From: Gaeumannomyces sp. JS-464
Taxonomy: Eukaryota; Ascomycota; Sordariomycetes; Magnaporthales; Magnaporthaceae
Direction: 5' to 3'
Length of the DNA: 64,000 nt
Assembly: GCA_002197995.1 (NCBI GenBank)
Contig: NGZR01000002.1
Span: forward strand, 8,432,001-8,496,000
The notes below the pieces were generated by a model. That model was not told where the DNA came from. It saw only the letters and a program-made list of their open reading frames with translations, and ran no database searches. Below are positions 22,981 through 37,100 of the stretch, piece by piece (within the stretch, counting starts at the first letter, position 1; each line of letters starts with the position of its first letter). Position numbers and translations under genes: made by a program.

Positions 22981-24841
22981 ACGTAGTTTTTAAGCGAGTT
23001 AAACACTTAAACGAGTCGAACATTTAAACTTAACGTCCGGTTAATCGACGCGTATATTAATCCAATAACGCTAGGAATTAATTTAAACTATTCGGAATTG
23101 TATATATCGGACGTTTTTACTTTTTCTTAATAAATGCGCGCATTATGTCTGGTTTTGCCGCACGTGCCACATCGCCGACGAATCGTTATCGCTTTCCTTT
23201 TTTAACCCTTTTAATCGCGCATTTTTTACTATAGCTATTTATCCAACTTTTCCTAATTTAAAGCATTTCGTATTTTTTCGACAATATGTAACCCTTTTTA
23301 TTAAATACGTGTTTTTTTAGCCTTTCGGCGTTTACTTAGTGCTTTGTTCGCTTTGCGTAGCGAAGCAATTTCGGCTTTAAAAAAGGCCACTTAATGCATT
23401 ATCGAACTTATCCTTTTCGCAAATTGGTTTATAACCGCTAATATAAATGTTGGAAAGTTATTTTGGTAATTGGAAATCCGAGTTTTAATATATTCGGATT
23501 GCGAAATTGCGTCCCTAACTGTTTAAAGCGTTTTGGAAGTTTAAGGTTCGGCGTTGTTTAAAGGCTTTTTTAAAAAAGTTGGAATTTGTAACCTTATATT
23601 TAGCTTTTTTAAAACCGAATCCGGATCGAAAAAAGCAAAGTTAGCCTTTTAAAAGCCTTTTCGGATGTTTCTTTTAGTTATAAAAGCAAAAAATACCGCT
23701 TTAAACGCCGAAAAGAACTCGACTTTAGTTACGTAATTAACGTATAACCTTATTAAGTTTTCGACTTATTAATTGTACGCTTTTTTTAACGGGCTAAAAC
23801 ACTTAACGTTAAGCGGTTAAAAGAAATAAAACGAATGCGAAAATATGCAAAGCGTAATAATGTTATATTTTTGGCAATAAAGTTTAAAATCCGTTAAATA
23901 GTAACTTTTATACCCGTTTAACATTAACAAACGATAAAGGCCTTTTATGCGCGATGTTATATGTTTATCGAAATGTTAAATCCATTTTAAGCCGAGTTTG
24001 TTCGTAGTTTACCCGTTAGCATTCGTTAAAATAACCTAATCGCGTAAAAGGTCGGTTTCCGAATACTAATTGGCCAAATGGTATTACCTTTTAACAATAA
24101 TAAAAAAGGGATCGTTTAGCCGCAACTATTAACCTTTTGGATAATTATAGCTTATTTCCGATTGCTAAGCTAAATTAGCTTTATTTTACTACGGCCTTTC
24201 GATATTGTAATAACTATAACGGCGGCGATTATACCTATAAAAAAGCCGGTTTCGTCGAAATTATAAATGTCGTTATTTAAAATGCTATAATTAGCTATAA
24301 TGTTTTATATAAGGTTAAATTAGGCAAAAACGAGCTTGGGATTTTCGCATTTGGCCTTTTGGTAATCGTACTTTCGAATCCAACGCGTACTAAGCTCCGG
24401 GCGGCGTTTAACGAAGTTCGCGACCTAGTTTTTACTAACGGCGCGCGCGTCGCGTTTAGCGAATAATCGATTAGCTATATTTTTAACACTAAAAAGCCGG
24501 GGAAGAAATGCGCGGAAATTTAACTTAAGTATATATTTAATAAGCGCCTTTTTTTTAAACTCCGTTAATTTCCGGAAGTTGGGTTTACTATCGCATCGAG
24601 CAAATTTACCGCGGCGTTAGTCGCTTAATATAAAAATGGGGATATTATAAAGCTTTATTACCGTACGCATACTAAGTTTCGAGTTAACTTTTATTATTTC
24701 GATAGCAAAAATTACTTTGGATTTTTTCGGAAGCGAATTTATTACATAAATGTTAATATATTCGAGTAGAAAGTTAACGCGACGCGTCGCGTCGAAAAGT
24801 GTTCGACTCGTTTAAATGTCCGATTCGCTTAAGAACTACGT
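22981..24841 (-). mobile_element. Fot-07 (divergent subfamily)
   Basis: The element is 1,861 bp with TA at 22979-22980 and 24842-24843. The ends are decayed to ACGTAG and CTACGT. The 17-bp repeats are of the TTAAGCGAGTTAAACAC type, and the 5' leader near 24,620-24,800 is shared only with Fot-14. The transposase relic is at about 23,087-24,740 on the minus strand. Confidence 0.9.
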
Positions 24842-24843
24842 TA

Positions 24844-25167
24844 CCGTAACGTTAAAAAAATGAAAAAGTTTAAGTATTAAAAAAATATCTTTTAATATAT
24901 AATAAACCTTTTCGATTTTAACGACGTTATTTAATAAGCTAGGGTTATTTTTAAAAAGCACATTTTGCGGATTTTGCTAAAAGAAATTACTCGTATAGTT
25001 TAATCCCGTAATAGCGGAGTTTTAAAAACCGACGAGGATTTTATAACGGCCATTTTAAAAGCAAAGGAAATTTACGAAATAATGCTTTAAAACCTTAAGT
25101 TATAATTATTAAAAAGCGACCCCATTTTAATATAAAAGCGTTCGAAATTAAATTATCGTTTTAATTG
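24844..25167. other. Decayed unassigned DNA between Fot-07 and Fot-08
   Basis: One plus-strand frame reads SGVLKTDEDFITAILKAKE before stops. The frame is longer than chance would suggest in such AT-rich sequence, but I do not recognise the family. It is likely a fragment of gag-pol. Confidence 0.4.
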
Positions 25168-25169
25168 TA

Positions 25170-27030
25170 ACGTGGTTTACCACCGAGTGGCGCATACCAC
25201 CGAATAGCGCGTTTTCCATCGCGATTCGCGTTTCCCACTTCCAACTTTAATTTTTTAACAACTATAAATAACGTTAATATTTAACAAAGCTAAAATTGTT
25301 TTTGCTATACGGGTAATCCAATCCAATTTAACGTTAAGTGTTTATTCGGCAGCTAAAATTTACGACGTTTTTAAAACCACGCTGCGTCGTTAACGCGTTA
25401 GCCAATATGCTCGACGCGATAATATGCCCAATTACCGAAAATTAACGGAATCCGAAAAAAAAGCGCTTATTAAATACATATTTAAGCTGGATTTTCGCGC
25501 GTTTTTTCCCCGGCCTTTTAGTGTTAAAAATATAGCTAACCGATTGCTCGCCGAGCGCAACGCGGGCACCGTTAAAACCAACTGGGTCGCGAAGTTCGTT
25601 AAATGCCGCGCAAAGCTCGGCACGCGCTAAATTCGAAAATACGATTATTAAAAAGCCAAATGCGAAAATTCTAAGCTCGTTTTTGCGTAGTTCGACTTTG
25701 TGCGAAACACTATAGCCAAATATAGCATTTTAAATAACGACATTTATAACTTCGACGAAACCGGTTTCCTTATAAGCATAATCGCCGCCGTTATAATTAT
25801 TACAACGTTGGAAAGCCGTAGCAAAACAAAGCTGGTTTAGTTTAGCAACCGGGAATAGGTTATAATTATTTAAAAGGTTAACTATTGCGGTTAAACGGTC
25901 TTCCTTTTTATTATTGTTAAAAAGCAGTACTATTTGGCCAATTGGTATTTAAAAACCGACTTTTTACGCGATTAGGTTATTGCAACGAGTTTTAACGGGT
26001 GGATTACGAACGAGCTCGGCTTAAAATGGATTCGGCATTTCGATAAACACATTGCATCGCGCGTAAAAGGCCTTTATCGTTTGTTAATGCTAAACGGCTA
26101 CGAAAGCTACCATTTAACGAATTTCGAGCTTTATTGCTAAAAACATAACATCGTTACGCTTTGCATGCCTTCGCTTTCGTTTTACTTCTTTTAACCATTT
26201 AACGTTAAATATTTCGGCCTAATAAAGCGGGCGTACGGTTAATAAATCGAAAATTTAATAAGGTTATACGTTAACCACGTAATTAAAGTCGAGTTTTTTT
26301 CGGCGTTTAAAGCGGCATTTTTTAACTTTATAATTAAAAAAAACATTTAAAAAGGCTTTCGAAAAGCTAGCTTTGCTTTTTTTAATCCGAATTTAATTTT
26401 AAAAAAGCTGGATGTAAAGCTACGAACTTCGACGCTTTCGAGGGAGCTTTTAAACAACGCCGAACTTTGGACTTTTAAAACGCCGCGGATAGTTAAGAAA
26501 GCAACTTCGCAATCCGAACATATTAAAATTCGAATTTCCAATTACCGAAGCAGCTTTCCGATACTTATATTAGCGGTTATAAACCAAATCGCAAAAAGGA
26601 CGAAAGCGATAATGCATAAAATGGCCTTTTTTTAAGCCGAAATGTTTACGCTTAAAAAGGCGAACGAAGCATTAAGCAAACGCCGGAAGGCCAAAAAAAT
26701 ACGTGTTCGATTAAAAGGGTTACTTATTATAAACGAAGTACGAAATGTTTTAAACTAAAAGGAGCTGGATGGATAGCTATAATAAGAAATGCGCGATTAA
26801 AAAGGTTCGGAAAAAAGGGCGACGGCGATTCGTCGGCGATGTGGCATTTGCGGTAAAACCGGATACAATGCGCGCATTTATTAAAAGGAAGTAAAAATGT
26901 CCGATATATACAGTTTCGAATAGTTTAAATGGATTTTTAGCGTTGTTAAGTTAGTATGCGCGTCGATTAACCGGAGGTCGGGTGTAAGTGCGCCACTCGG
27001 TGGTATGCGCCACTCGGTGGTAAACTACGT
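25170..27030 (+). mobile_element. Fot-08
   Basis: The element is 1,861 bp with TA at 25168-25169 and 27031-27032. The repeats are of the CCACCGAGTGGCGCATA type at both ends, the same as Fot-10 and the right end of Fot-03. Confidence 0.94.
25268..26924 (+). pseudogene. Fot-08 transposase, decayed
   Basis: The start codon position reads ATA. The CENP-B-like helix-turn-helix part is open at 25,424-25,630 and ends where TGG became TAA. DDE_1 keeps FDETGF, but LDGHESH became LNGYESY and QPLD became *PFN. The CCHC knuckle region near 26,840-26,880 has Tyr for one Cys in the GHNAR part. All changes fit RIP. Confidence 0.88.
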
Positions 27031-27032
27031 TA

Positions 27033-27697
27033 AACGTTTTAAAAAAAACCTTTTAAATTAATTTTTAAAGCTTTTAACCGTTGTTAAAAGCATTTTAAAA
27101 GTTAAAAAAAATAGCATTTAAACTAATATTAAACTCGCTTTAAAAAGTATTAATTAGCAAAGAATAAACGCAAAAAAAAAGCTAAAATTTTTTATTAACG
27201 TTATGGTAAAAACTAGCATTATACTTTAAATTATTTCGCGAAAAAAAATGTTAAAAAAAAACCTTTTTTATAACGTTAACGAAGACGGCCGCTATTAGTT
27301 AAAAGCGGCTTTTAAAAAAAAGACATTTTTAAAACAAATAAACGGGTTAAAATCGCAGCCGTTATTTAATTACAATAAGCAACTTTTATTTTAAACCGGT
27401 ATTTCGAAATATTCCCCGAATTAAATTTAAATTGCTAATAATCCCGAATTGTTATAACTAAAACCGGGGATAAAATGAAAAAAAACCTGTTATAAATATG
27501 TACATTCGATTAAAAAAGCGGTTAAAAATCCTTATTTAAATCTTTTTTAATTTAAAAAGCGATATTACCGTTATTTCGAACAAAATTACAGTTTTACTAT
27601 TTAAATACGTTATTAATAAGCTTATTTCCAAAGTTATAAAAGCTTTTATAAAGGTTTAATAAAAGTTAAAAAAAATAACTCTTTTTTAATATTACGT
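27033..27697. other. Decayed unassigned DNA between Fot-08 and Fot-09
   Basis: An AT-rich retroelement remnant. A plus-strand stretch near 27,320-27,420 reads FLKQINGLKSQPLFNYNKQ before stops. I cannot assign a domain. It may be the upstream part of Gyp-D, whose RT appears at 45.6-46.3 kb once the later insertions are removed. Confidence 0.4.
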
Positions 27698-28457
27698 TAA
27701 CGTAATTTATAAGCGAGTCGCGTATATAAGCGAATCGCGCACTTACACCCGACTTTTAATTAATTAACGCGCATATTAACTTAAAAACGTTAAAAATCCA
27801 TTTAAACTATTCGGAATTGTATATATCGAACGTTTTTACTTCCGCTAATAAATGCGCGCATTGTGTCCGGTTTTACCGCAAATGCTATATCGCCGACAAG
27901 TTGTTATCGCCCTTTTTTTTTAACTTTTATAATCGCGCATTTTTTACTATAACTACTTATTTAATTCTTTTTAATTTAAAGCATTTCGTACCTTTTCGAT
28001 AATATATAACCCTTTAAGTTAAACACGTGTTTTTTTTAGCTTTTCGGCGTTTATTTAGCACTTCGTTCGCTTTTCGAAATTTAAAGTTTTTTTCTTTTAA
28101 AAGGTTAACCCGATGTATAATTGTTTTAGCCTTTTTCGTTAATTAGTTTACAACCGATAGCATAAGTAACGAAAAGCTGCTTTAGTAATTGGAAATTTAA
28201 ATTTTAATATGTTCGAATTGCGAAATTGCGTTTTTAATTATTTAAAGCGTTTTAAAAGTTTAAAGTTCGGCGTTGTTTAAAAGCTTTTTCGAAGGAGTTA
28301 AAATTTGTAGCTTTACATCCAGCTTTTCCAAAACTAAATTTGGATTAAAAAGAGCAAAGTTAGCCTTTTAAAAGCTTTTTTAAATATTTTTTTCAGTTAT
28401 AAAGTTAAAAAAGTGCCGTTTTAAACGCCGAAAAAAACTCGACTTTAATTACGTAAT

Positions 28458-28673
28458 TATTAAAAAGTCGGTTCTTATTAATACAATCACGAGCTTCGGC
28501 CCGTAGCTAGTGGCTTACTAAAACGCGCTATATTAACACATTAGCCACCCTATTAGTATATAGCCGGATCCGTTTTTAAATTTGCAAAACAGCCTTTTTT
28601 ATTTTTTAGCTTTCGTAATTTGTTAATTTACCAAAATCTTTATAAACATGCATTACGTTATAAAACTTTTACA
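28458..28673 (+). repeat. Gyp-C 5' LTR
   Basis: This is 216 bp, ending TTTTACA. It aligns without gaps to 41369-41584, and the mismatches I inspected are mostly transitions. Confidence 0.92.
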
Positions 28674-30402
28674 ATATAAATTACTAAAAAGTAATACGCA
28701 AAAGCGAACGCGGATATCGCCGTTACTAACCGAGGAAAAACGGTTACGAACGTTTTTAATTCCCAACGATAATAGTTTTACGAAAAGCGGATCGCTAAAA
28801 AGCAACTCGTCGAGCGAAGCAACTTTTGCTAATTTACAAGCGGCTTTTATTACGCCGGAAAAGGCTCGAAAAAATCACAAAAAAAGTTTAACACGCTATA
28901 AAAAGGACGTTTTTTTTTAAGCTTTGCTCGAATAAACGAAAAGGGAAAAACAAACGGGAAAAAAAAAAAAACCGCTGCTAACGCTTAGTTAAAAGCGAAA
29001 GTAGCCGCCGCCGAAAAGCTCGAAACCGAGCAAAATAAAAAGGCTTAATTAAAGTTTATTAAAGAAAACCCCTCGAATCGAGGAAAAAATATAACGGATA
29101 TTATAACGTTTAACCCATTTAGCGAAATCCCCCAAATAACGCTATTTTAAAGCATAAAACAAGCAATTATAGTTTTAATTAAAACCGTAATAATTGCCGA
29201 GCATCGTTTAACCGGAAAAAAGTTTTACATTTTAAAGTTAAACGAAAACGAGCGACCCGATTTAAATAAAAACTATAAAGAAAAGCTAACGAAATGGCTT
29301 ATTTAAAACGAAGCGCAAGCTTTATTCCATTTTTATATAAAAAAGCTAATTTTTAAGTTTAATATAAATAAAAAACAAAAGCTGTTAAATAACGATATAA
29401 AAACCTGCTACGAAATTTACTAAACGCTTTTTTAATCGCGCAAAAAGCAAATAAAACAGTTTTTTAAAACGGAAGGCAAAAATGCGAAGTATAACGTTAC
29501 GAAAGATATTAATAAACTTTATTTTACGTTCGGCACGGTTTAAAATAAAACGGCCGCGCAAATATAATTGCGAGCTTTTAAATAAAAAAAAGGCTAATTT
29601 TTTAGCAAATTCGGCTTAATATTCGAAAACGTGCTAAGCCGGGCTAATAGTAATGCTTAAAAAAACGAATTTAAATTCGTTTTTTTAAAAGGATTTTTTA
29701 ACCGCAATTTCGCAAACGTTTTAGCAGTTTTTAAACTTTTAAACGAGTATTACGCATATTTAGCTAAGCTTTACGCCCGAGCAGTAAAATAAAAACGCAT
29801 TTAGCAATTTTTAAACTTAAAAAAAAGCGCTAAAAGCGGAGGAAAAAAAAAGGAGGATAAAAGGTAAAGCATAGCTAAAACCTTTAATAGGGCAACCTAT
29901 TTAACCCCGCCCGAAAACCCGCTGTTATTGCAGCGGATTTTACCAATAATAGCGTTACCCGGGATTTCGACGATAACGTGGTAATAAACGTTGTAAAAGT
30001 TGGCGGGCGGGGGCGTAAAAAGCGCGGGGGTTACGAAAGCGCGCAAGGAAACAGTGTTAACCGGGCTCGAAAAAGCGGCTTTCGCCGAGCTTAATAAGTT
30101 TTTTAAAAAGAAAAAAACCGCCGTTAAAATTAAAGCCGTTATTTGCGTTGCGGTATAAATAACTATTACTAAACGAAATGCTTTTACAAATTGGCGACCC
30201 GTTTTAAAAACGCTAAAAAGACGGCCATTCGTAAAACTAGCTTTAATAGCGAAAAATTCCTTTTTTAGTTAAAAAAAAACAAGCCGACGGAAAAAGCCGA
30301 AAGCTAAAAAAAAAGTAGCTTTAAAATAAAATCGTGCTTTAAGGAAAAAAAAACTCCAATAGCTTTTATATATGTGGATAAAAGTATAAAAAACACATTT
30401 AA
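28674..30402 (+). pseudogene. Gyp-C gag region
   Basis: Starting at an ATG at 28648, just inside the LTR, the plus frame reads through several Gln-to-stop changes for more than 400 codons. It is Lys/Gln-rich, with KLNENERPDLNKNYKEKL near 29,240-29,300 and a basic C-terminal part. The layout fits a Gypsy Gag, but I see no clear zinc knuckle before Fot-10 cuts the frame at 30403. Confidence 0.55.
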
Positions 30403-30404
30403 TA

Positions 30405-33400
30405 ACGTAGTTTACCACCGAATAGCGCAAACCACCGAATAGCGCGTTTTCCATCGCGATTCGCGTTTTTTACTTTTAACGTTAATTTTTTAATAACCAT
30501 AAATAGCATCGACATTTAGCGAAGCTAAAATTGCTTTCGTTATATAAGCGATTTAAATTAATCCAAAGTTAAATATACGTTCGGCAGCCAAAATTTACGA
30601 CGTTTTCGAAACTACGTTACGTCGCCGACGCGCCGGTAAATTTGCTCGACGCGATAATAAGCCTAATTTACGGAAATTAACGAAATCCGAAAAGGAAGCG
30701 TTTATTAAATACATATTTAAGCTAAATTTTCGCGCATTTCCTCCCCGGCATTTTAATGTTAAAAATATGGCCGACCAATTGCTCGCTAAACGCGACGCGG
30801 GCACCGTCGAAACCAATTAGGTCGCGAGGTTTATTAAACGCCGCTCGAAGCTCGGCACGCGTTAAATTCGAAAATACAACTATTAAAAAGCTAAATGCGA
30901 AAATCCTAAGCTCGTTTTTGCTTAATTTAACTTTATACGAAATATTATAACTAAATATAGCATTTTAAATAACGATATTTATAATTTCGACGAAACCGGC
31001 TTTTTTATAAGCATAATCGCCGCCGTTATAATTATTATAATATCGGAAAGCCGTAATAAAGCAAAGCTAATTTAGCTTAGCAATCGAAAATGGGCTATAA
31101 TTATTTAAAAGGTTAACTATTGCGGTTAAGCGATCCTTTTTTTTTTATCGTTAAAAAGCAGTATTATTTGGCTAATTGGTATTCGAAAACCGACTTTCCA
31201 CACGCGATTGGGTTATTTTAACGAATTTTAACGGGTAAACTACGAACGAGCTCGGTTTAAAATAAATTCGGCATTTTAATAAACATATAACAATTCGCAA
31301 AAAAAGGTCCTATTGTTTATTAATGCTAAACGGGCATAAAAGCTACCATTTAATAAATTTTAAACTTTATTACTAAAAATATAATATTGTAACGCTTTGC
31401 ATGCTTTTATATTCGTTTTACTTTTTTAGCCGCTTAACGTTAAATGTTTTAACCCGTTAAAAAAAGCGTACGGTTAACAAATCGAAAACTTAATAAAGTT
31501 ATACGTTAATTATAACGTGGTTTACAAGTAAGTAAATTAAACAAACGAGTGGATTACCGACACCCGACCGTCGGTTAATCGACGCGCATACCAACCTAAT
31601 AACGCTAAAAATCCATTTAAACTATTCGGAATTGTATATATCGAACGTTTTTATTTCTTCCTAATAAATGCGCGCATTATGTCCGGTTTTGCCGCAAATG
31701 CCACATCGCCGACGAGTCGTCGTCGCTTTCCTTTTTTAACCTTTATAATCGCGCATTTCTTATTATAACTGCTTATTTAGCTTTTATTAGTTCAAAACAT
31801 TTCGTATCTTTTTAACAGTATGTAACCCTTTTTATCGAACACGTGTTTTTTTGGCCTTCCGGCGTTTGCTTAATGCTTCGTTCGCTTTTCGTAGTTTAAA
31901 GCACTTTTCTTCCAAAAGGTTAACCCGATGCATAATTGCTTTAGCCCTTTTTGTTAATTGGTTTACAATTAATAGCATGGGTAACGGAAAGTTATTTCGG
32001 TAATTGGAAATCCGAGTTTTAATGTGTTCGGATTACGAAGTTGCGTTTTTAACTGTTTAGGGCGTTTTGGAAGTCCAAAGTTCGGCGTTGTTTAAAAGCT
32101 CCTTCGGGGAGTTAAAATCCGTAGCTTTACATCCAGCTTTTCCAAAACCGAATCCGAATTGAAAAAAGCAAAACCAGCTTTTTAAAAGCCTTTTCGAATG
32201 TTTCCTTCGGTTATAAAAGTAAAAAATGCCGTTTTAAACGCCGAAAGGAACTCGACTTTAATTACGTGGTTAACGTATAACCTTATTAAGTTTTTAACTT
32301 ATCGACCGTACGCTTTTTTCAATGGGCCGAAACATTTAATATTAAGCGGCTAAAGAAGTAAAACGAATGCGAAGGCATGCAAAACGTAACGATGTTATAT
32401 TTTTAGCAATAAAGCTCGAAATCCGTCGAATGGTGGCTTTTATGTCCGTCCAGCATTAACAAACGATAAAAGCCTTTTATGCGCGATATTATGTGTTTAT
32501 TAAAATGCTAAATCCATTTTAGGCCGAGCTCGTTCGTAATCCACTTGTTAAAACTCGTTAAAATAACCTAATCGCGTGGAAAGTCGGTTTCCGAATACCA
32601 ATTGGCTAAATAGTACTGCTTTTTAACGATAATAAAAAAAGGGATCGCTTAACCGCAATAGTTAACCTTTTGGATAATTGTAGCCCATTCCCAATTGCTA
32701 AATTAAACCAGCTTTGCTTTACTACGGCTTTTCAACGTTATAATAATTATAACGGCGGTAATTATGCTTATAAAAAAGCCGGTTTCGTCGAAATTATAAA
32801 TATCGTTATTTAAAATGACATATTTGGCTATAGTGTTCCGTATAAAGTTAAACCACGTAAAAACGAGCTTGGGATTTTCGCATTTGGCCTTTTGGTAATC
32901 GTACTTTCGAATTTAGCGCGTACCGAGCTTTACGCGGCGTTTAACAAAGTTCGCGACCTAGTTTTTGCCGACGGCGCTCGCGTCGCGTTCGGCGAGTAAT
33001 CGGTTAGCTATATTTTTAACACTAAAAGGCCGGGGAGGGAATGCTCGCGAATTTAATTCGAATATATACTTAACAAGCGTTTTTTTTTCGGATTTCGTTA
33101 ATTTCCGTAATTTAGGTATGCTGTCGCGTCGAGCAGGTTGGCCGCCTTTGCGCTAAGCGAAAGTAAAATAGTTAACCGCGTAAATTTTAGCGGCATTTCG
33201 GACGTTTAACTTTGCATCCGAATTAATAGCTTAAAAGGCTAAAATGATTTTGCTTTTATCGTTTGTGTTTGCTATTATTTATTATGGAAATATTCGTAGA
33301 TAAAGTTTAATTAACGCGTGGACGCGTATCGGTAATTCACTCGCTTGTTTAATCCACTTATTTGTAAACCACGTTATAATTAAAGTTAAATTCCTTTCGG

Positions 33401-34123
33401 CGTTTAAAGCGTTATTTTTTACCTTTATAACCGAAAAAAACATTTAAAAAAGCTTTCGAAAAGCTAGCTTTGCTTTATTTAATTCGGATCCGGTTTTAAA
33501 AAAGCTAAATGTAAAGTTACGAATTTTAACTCCTTCGAAAAAGCTTTTAAACGACGCCGAACTTTGGATTTCCAAAACGCTTTAAACAGTTAAAAACGCA
33601 ACTTCGCAATCCGAATATATTAAAATTCGGATTTCCAATTACTAAAGCAGCTTTCCGTTATTTATGCTAGCAGCCGTAAACTAGCTTGCGAAAAAAACGA
33701 GCTTAATAATGCATTAAGTGGCCTTTTTTAAAGCCGAAGTTGCTTCGCTACGCAAAGCGAACGAAGCATTAAATAAACGCCGAAAAGCCAAAAAAACACG
33801 TGTTCGGCAAAAAAGTTATATATTATCGAAAAGGTACGAAATGCTTTAAACTAAGAAAAGCTAAATAGGTAGCTATAGCAAAAAATGCGCAATTATAAAG
33901 GTTAAAAAAAAGGGCGACGACGATTTGTTAACGATATAACATTTGCGGCAAAACCGGACATAATGCGCGCATTTGTTAAAAGGAAGTAAAAACGTCCGAT
34001 ATATACATTCCGAGTAATTAAATGAATTTTTGGCGTTATTAGGTTGGCATACGCGTTAATTAACCGGAAGTCGGGTATAAGTGCGCTATTTGGTAGTTTG
34101 CGCCACTCGGTGGTAAATTACGT
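30405..34123 (+). mobile_element. Fot-10, split by Fot-11
   Basis: The parts are 30405-31514 and 33377-34123, together 1,857 bp. TA lies at 30403-30404 and 34124-34125. The repeats are of the CCACCGAATAGCGC type. The transposase relic on the plus strand has stops and N-terminal frameshifts. It sits inside the coding region of Gyp-C between gag and protease. Confidence 0.92.
31515..33374 (-). mobile_element. Fot-11, the innermost copy of the stack
   Basis: The element is 1,860 bp with TA at 31513-31514 and 33375-33376 and repeats of the CAAGTAAGTAAATTAAA type. The transposase on the minus strand (about 31,621-33,266) keeps LDGHKSH-like sequence at the second catalytic motif. It has lost one base in the run before *PLN and is frameshifted there. 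Confidence 0.93.
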
Positions 34124-34125
34124 TA

Positions 34126-37100
34126 TACATTTTAACGATAGTTAATAATATAAAATTATTTAACGCATTTGTAAATAAAAATTGCAAATATTACGTAGTT
34201 ATTAATAAAAACGCCGTTATTAAAACGAAATTACTTATTTACCGGATTTCGTTAAAAACGTTAAAAAAAGCTATTATAAAAAAAAGAAAAATAATTTAAC
34301 AAATTATTTGTTTTTTTTTAAAAACGAAAACCGGTGCGAAAAAAAAAGTTTACGTTTATATAATGTTAAGCTTTACTTAACAATTTATTTTGGGAAAGCT
34401 GTAGCTAATATACTATTAAACGGCATTTATTTTACATATATCGAAAATATAAATGGGAAAAACGCGCTTTTAAATGCGTTATTTATTACCGGAAAAACGG
34501 TTACGAAAAAGGAAAGCCGAAATAAACGTAGCAAAAATATAAGTAATTACGTTTGCCCGATATTACAAATCGATCGCGATTACGAAAAGGAAACCCGTAA
34601 CGCGAGCCGCGATTTTTGCGGCTTTTATATTCGACGTTAAAAAAACATTAAAAAAAAAGGTTTTTAAAACGAAAACTTAATTTTAAAAGCTTATTTCGCG
34701 GGAATTTTACGATTTACTTTCGTTATTTATAAAGTAAAAAGCAAATAAGCTAAACCCGTATAAGCCGAGTGTAAATTACAAAATAAAAATTATAAAAAAA
34801 ACGTTAATAAAATCGAGCTTTTTTTGCTTTAGGAACTTTTATATAATATATTGCGAAAAGAACTTTTAATATTAAAAACGACGTTTCGAAACCTATTTAA
34901 TAAAGGATTTATCCGGGTTAGTAATTCTTTTACCAAAGCTTTTATTTTATTCGTAAAAAAACCGGGTGGAAAGTTGCGCTTTTATTACGATTACCGGAGT
35001 TTAAATGCCATTTTACAGCCCGACCGGTACTTTTTCCCGCTTATTCCGATACTTTCCGCAATTTAGCCGGCGTTCGTTAGTTAACCAAAGTAAATGTAAT
35101 ATAAGCTTTTTAAAAAAACCGGGTTAAAAAGGGCTACGAATATATAACCGCTTTTCGCATTCGATACGGCTTATTCGAATAAACCGTTACTTTTTTCGGC
35201 TTTTTAAAAGCTTTAGCCACTTTTTAAAAGTATATTAATACCATTTTAAAAAACTTTTTAAATGAGTTTTGCTCGGTATATTTAAACGATATCGTAATAT
35301 ATACGTAAAGCTCGCGGTTAAACCATTTTTATAAAATGCGGAAAGTATTTAAGCGTTTTTAAAATTACAATTTGCATTTTAATAAGTTATAATTCGCGGT
35401 AAAAAAGATTAAATACTTAAAATTTATTATAAAAGCCGGCGTAAAAGTAAACCCCGACCTCGAAAAAATGGAAGCCGTTTAACGTTAAAAGCCTTTTTAT
35501 ATAACGAAAAAAGTTCGCAGTTTTTTAAAATTTTTAAACTTTTACCGAGTTTTTATTCCCGGTTTTTTAAAAACGGCCGTACGGTTAATAAAGCTAATAA
35601 AAAAAGGAATGCCTTTTTATTAAATGGAAAATACTAATTTGTTTTTAAAAGTTTAAAATATTTGTTTTTATTAATTAATATGCTTACGAAATAAAACCTA
35701 AACGCGTTTACGTTTTTTAAAAACGGATTATAATAGGTTTGCTTTAAAAAGTACGTTAATATAAGAAAAAAACGGGGAAAAACGCCTGGTAAAATTCCAT
35801 TTTCGCAAATTAAAACCCGCAAAACGCAATTATCCCGTTTACGATAAAAAAAATGTTAATTATCGTTAATAATTTGGAATATTAAAACGCGAAGCTTTGC
35901 AATTGTAATAGTTTTACTATTTTTACGGATTATAAACACCTGGAGTATTTTATAAAGTTTTAACGCTTATTAAAGCGGTAAGCGCGTTAAGCAAAAGTAT
36001 TAACCAAATATAATTTTAAATTATAATACCGCCTAAATAAAAAAAACGTAATAGCAAACGCTTTATTATAAAAGGAATAAAACCGTTCGGAAAAACGAAA
36101 AATATAAAGCTAAAAAAATGCAATTGTTATTTAAAAACTTTTTTATTTAAATACGAGCGATTTAAATTTTTAATAACGGTTTCGCGTTTAAAAATGGAAA
36201 ACCCTGACGAAATCCCGGACGACGTTTAATAGCTGGAAAACCCGGATTTGCACGAGCTATTCGAAAATATAATAAAGTAAAACAATATATACAAATTTAT
36301 ATACCGTTTTATAAAACGCGACAAGCGTTTTTTAAATTTAACTTTAAATTTAAAAATGTAAAAAGCAAAATGCTGTATTAATAACAAAAGTAAATTAAAA
36401 TTTAAAAATAAACTTTAAATATTAAAAGCCTTTTTTATTACGAAAGCAATAACAGTAATAACGGGAATAAAAAACGATTTACGAAATAAATTTCGAAATG
36501 TGCTAATTTAAAAATATATAACGTTTTTATTATAAACTATTCGGATTAAAACAGTATTACGCATATCGTAACGAAAAACTTTTATTAGCTTTTAATATAC
36601 CGTAATATTAAACGTTTCGTTCGTAATTATAACGTTTATAACCGTAGTAAAATTTGGAAAAATTTAAAATAAAGCCTTTTATAATTTTTGCTTATTTCCG
36701 ATTAGTTTTACAAATATTTATAAATAAATTTTATAATGGACTTTTTTTTAGGAAACGAAAATACCGTTTTATAAGTAATTACCGATAAATTATCGAAAAA
36801 GGTTATTTTAAAAGCAATACTTTTTATATAAGCCGAAAAATGCGTAAACCGCTTTATAATTTGCTTTATTCGTTTTTACAATTAACCCGTTTTAATTATT
36901 TTAAATAAAAAAACTAATTAAATTAGTAATTTTTAATAGCATTTTTGCTAACGTTTAAAAATTAAACAATTTTTAAATATAATTTACCATTTTTAAACGA
37001 ACGGCAATACGAAACGCGTAAATTAAAAAGTGCAAACCGCGTTAAAAGCTTATGTTAATTATTAGCAATCGGATTAGGATTAATAGCTTTTCGTAATTTA

